A stretch of DNA of 64,000 nt from Prevotella sp. (GTDB taxonomy: Bacteria; Bacillota_I; Bacilli_A; ML615J-28; CAG-313): NCBI GenBank assembly GCA_023665755.1, contig JAMPDF010000001.1, forward strand, positions 1 to 64,000, written 5' to 3'. Shown one piece after another: positions 63,977 through 64,000 of the stretch. The notes beneath the pieces are model-generated. The model saw only the letters and a program-made list of their open reading frames with translations, was not told the DNA's origin and searched no databases. The translations under genes were made by a program, and so were the position numbers. Every line of letters starts with the position of its first letter. Position 1 is the first letter of the stretch.

Positions 63977-64000
63977 GCTTAGAAGAACTGAATTTGATAT

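Overview
The window is AT-rich DNA from a low-GC, endospore-forming member of the Bacillota, most likely a gut-type Bacilli or Erysipelotrichia relative. The evidence is spoIVA next to hup, a SpoIIIAH-like gene, a SpoVB-like flippase, sigma-E-like promoters in front of these sporulation genes, the apt-relA-dtd cluster, and many lipoproteins. TGA is used as a stop codon at many intact genes, so the standard bacterial code applies.

Layout. (1) 1-14000 is an accessory defence island. A phased array of short repeats at the left edge (a probable transposon end) is followed by a type I restriction-modification operon (xre-hsdM-hsdS-hsdR), a small membrane protein, a stand-alone RES-domain protein, a fossil of a second hsdR, a Hachiman-type pair (HamA-like nuclease and HamB-like helicase), and a dead IS21-family istA/istB element. 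(2) 14000-19700 is a mobile-element and pseudogene graveyard: a lipoprotein cassette with a conserved 13-codon leader ORF, a broken secreted cysteine protease, a frameshifted AraC-GyrI regulator, a decayed lipoprotein, a second phased repeat array, and three copies of a terminator-bearing repeat. (3) 19700-31500 holds an HD-domain phosphohydrolase paired with a CYTH protein, a CofE-like ligase, membrane proteins, a MATE transporter with tandem Spo0A-like boxes, tRNA-Gln, an acyltransferase pseudogene, and a large solute-binding-like lipoprotein. (4) 31800-39600 is mostly metabolic: thyA-folA-plsC-pdp, pepT, a MarR/DegV pair, a surface nuclease-like lipoprotein, a broken DUF3781 gene and tRNA-Leu. 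(5) 39800-49800 holds an acyltransferase-like protein with a zinc ribbon, RlmD with a decayed C-terminal tail, a second copy of the lipoprotein leader cassette, several small accessory enzymes, a CoiA-like protein and serine acetyltransferase. (6) 49700-64000 is core: DUF421, spoVB-like, apt, relA, dtd, a degenerate EAL-like protein, DUF1189, spoIIIAH-like, an RluA/RluD-type pseudouridine synthase, a secreted endonuclease I lipoprotein, DUF402, spoIVA and hup.

How the parts fit. The defence island stacks restriction (type I), a helicase-nuclease abortive system (Hachiman) and a probable NAD-targeting RES toxin, bounded by mobile-element debris, so it is a turnover hot spot. The right-hand third is vertically inherited stress-response, translation and sporulation machinery. 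The observations most worth following are the duplicated leader and micro-ORF ahead of two otherwise unrelated lipoproteins, the HD-CYTH pair, the helically phased repeat arrays, and the tandem Spo0A-like boxes with identical 10-bp phasing.
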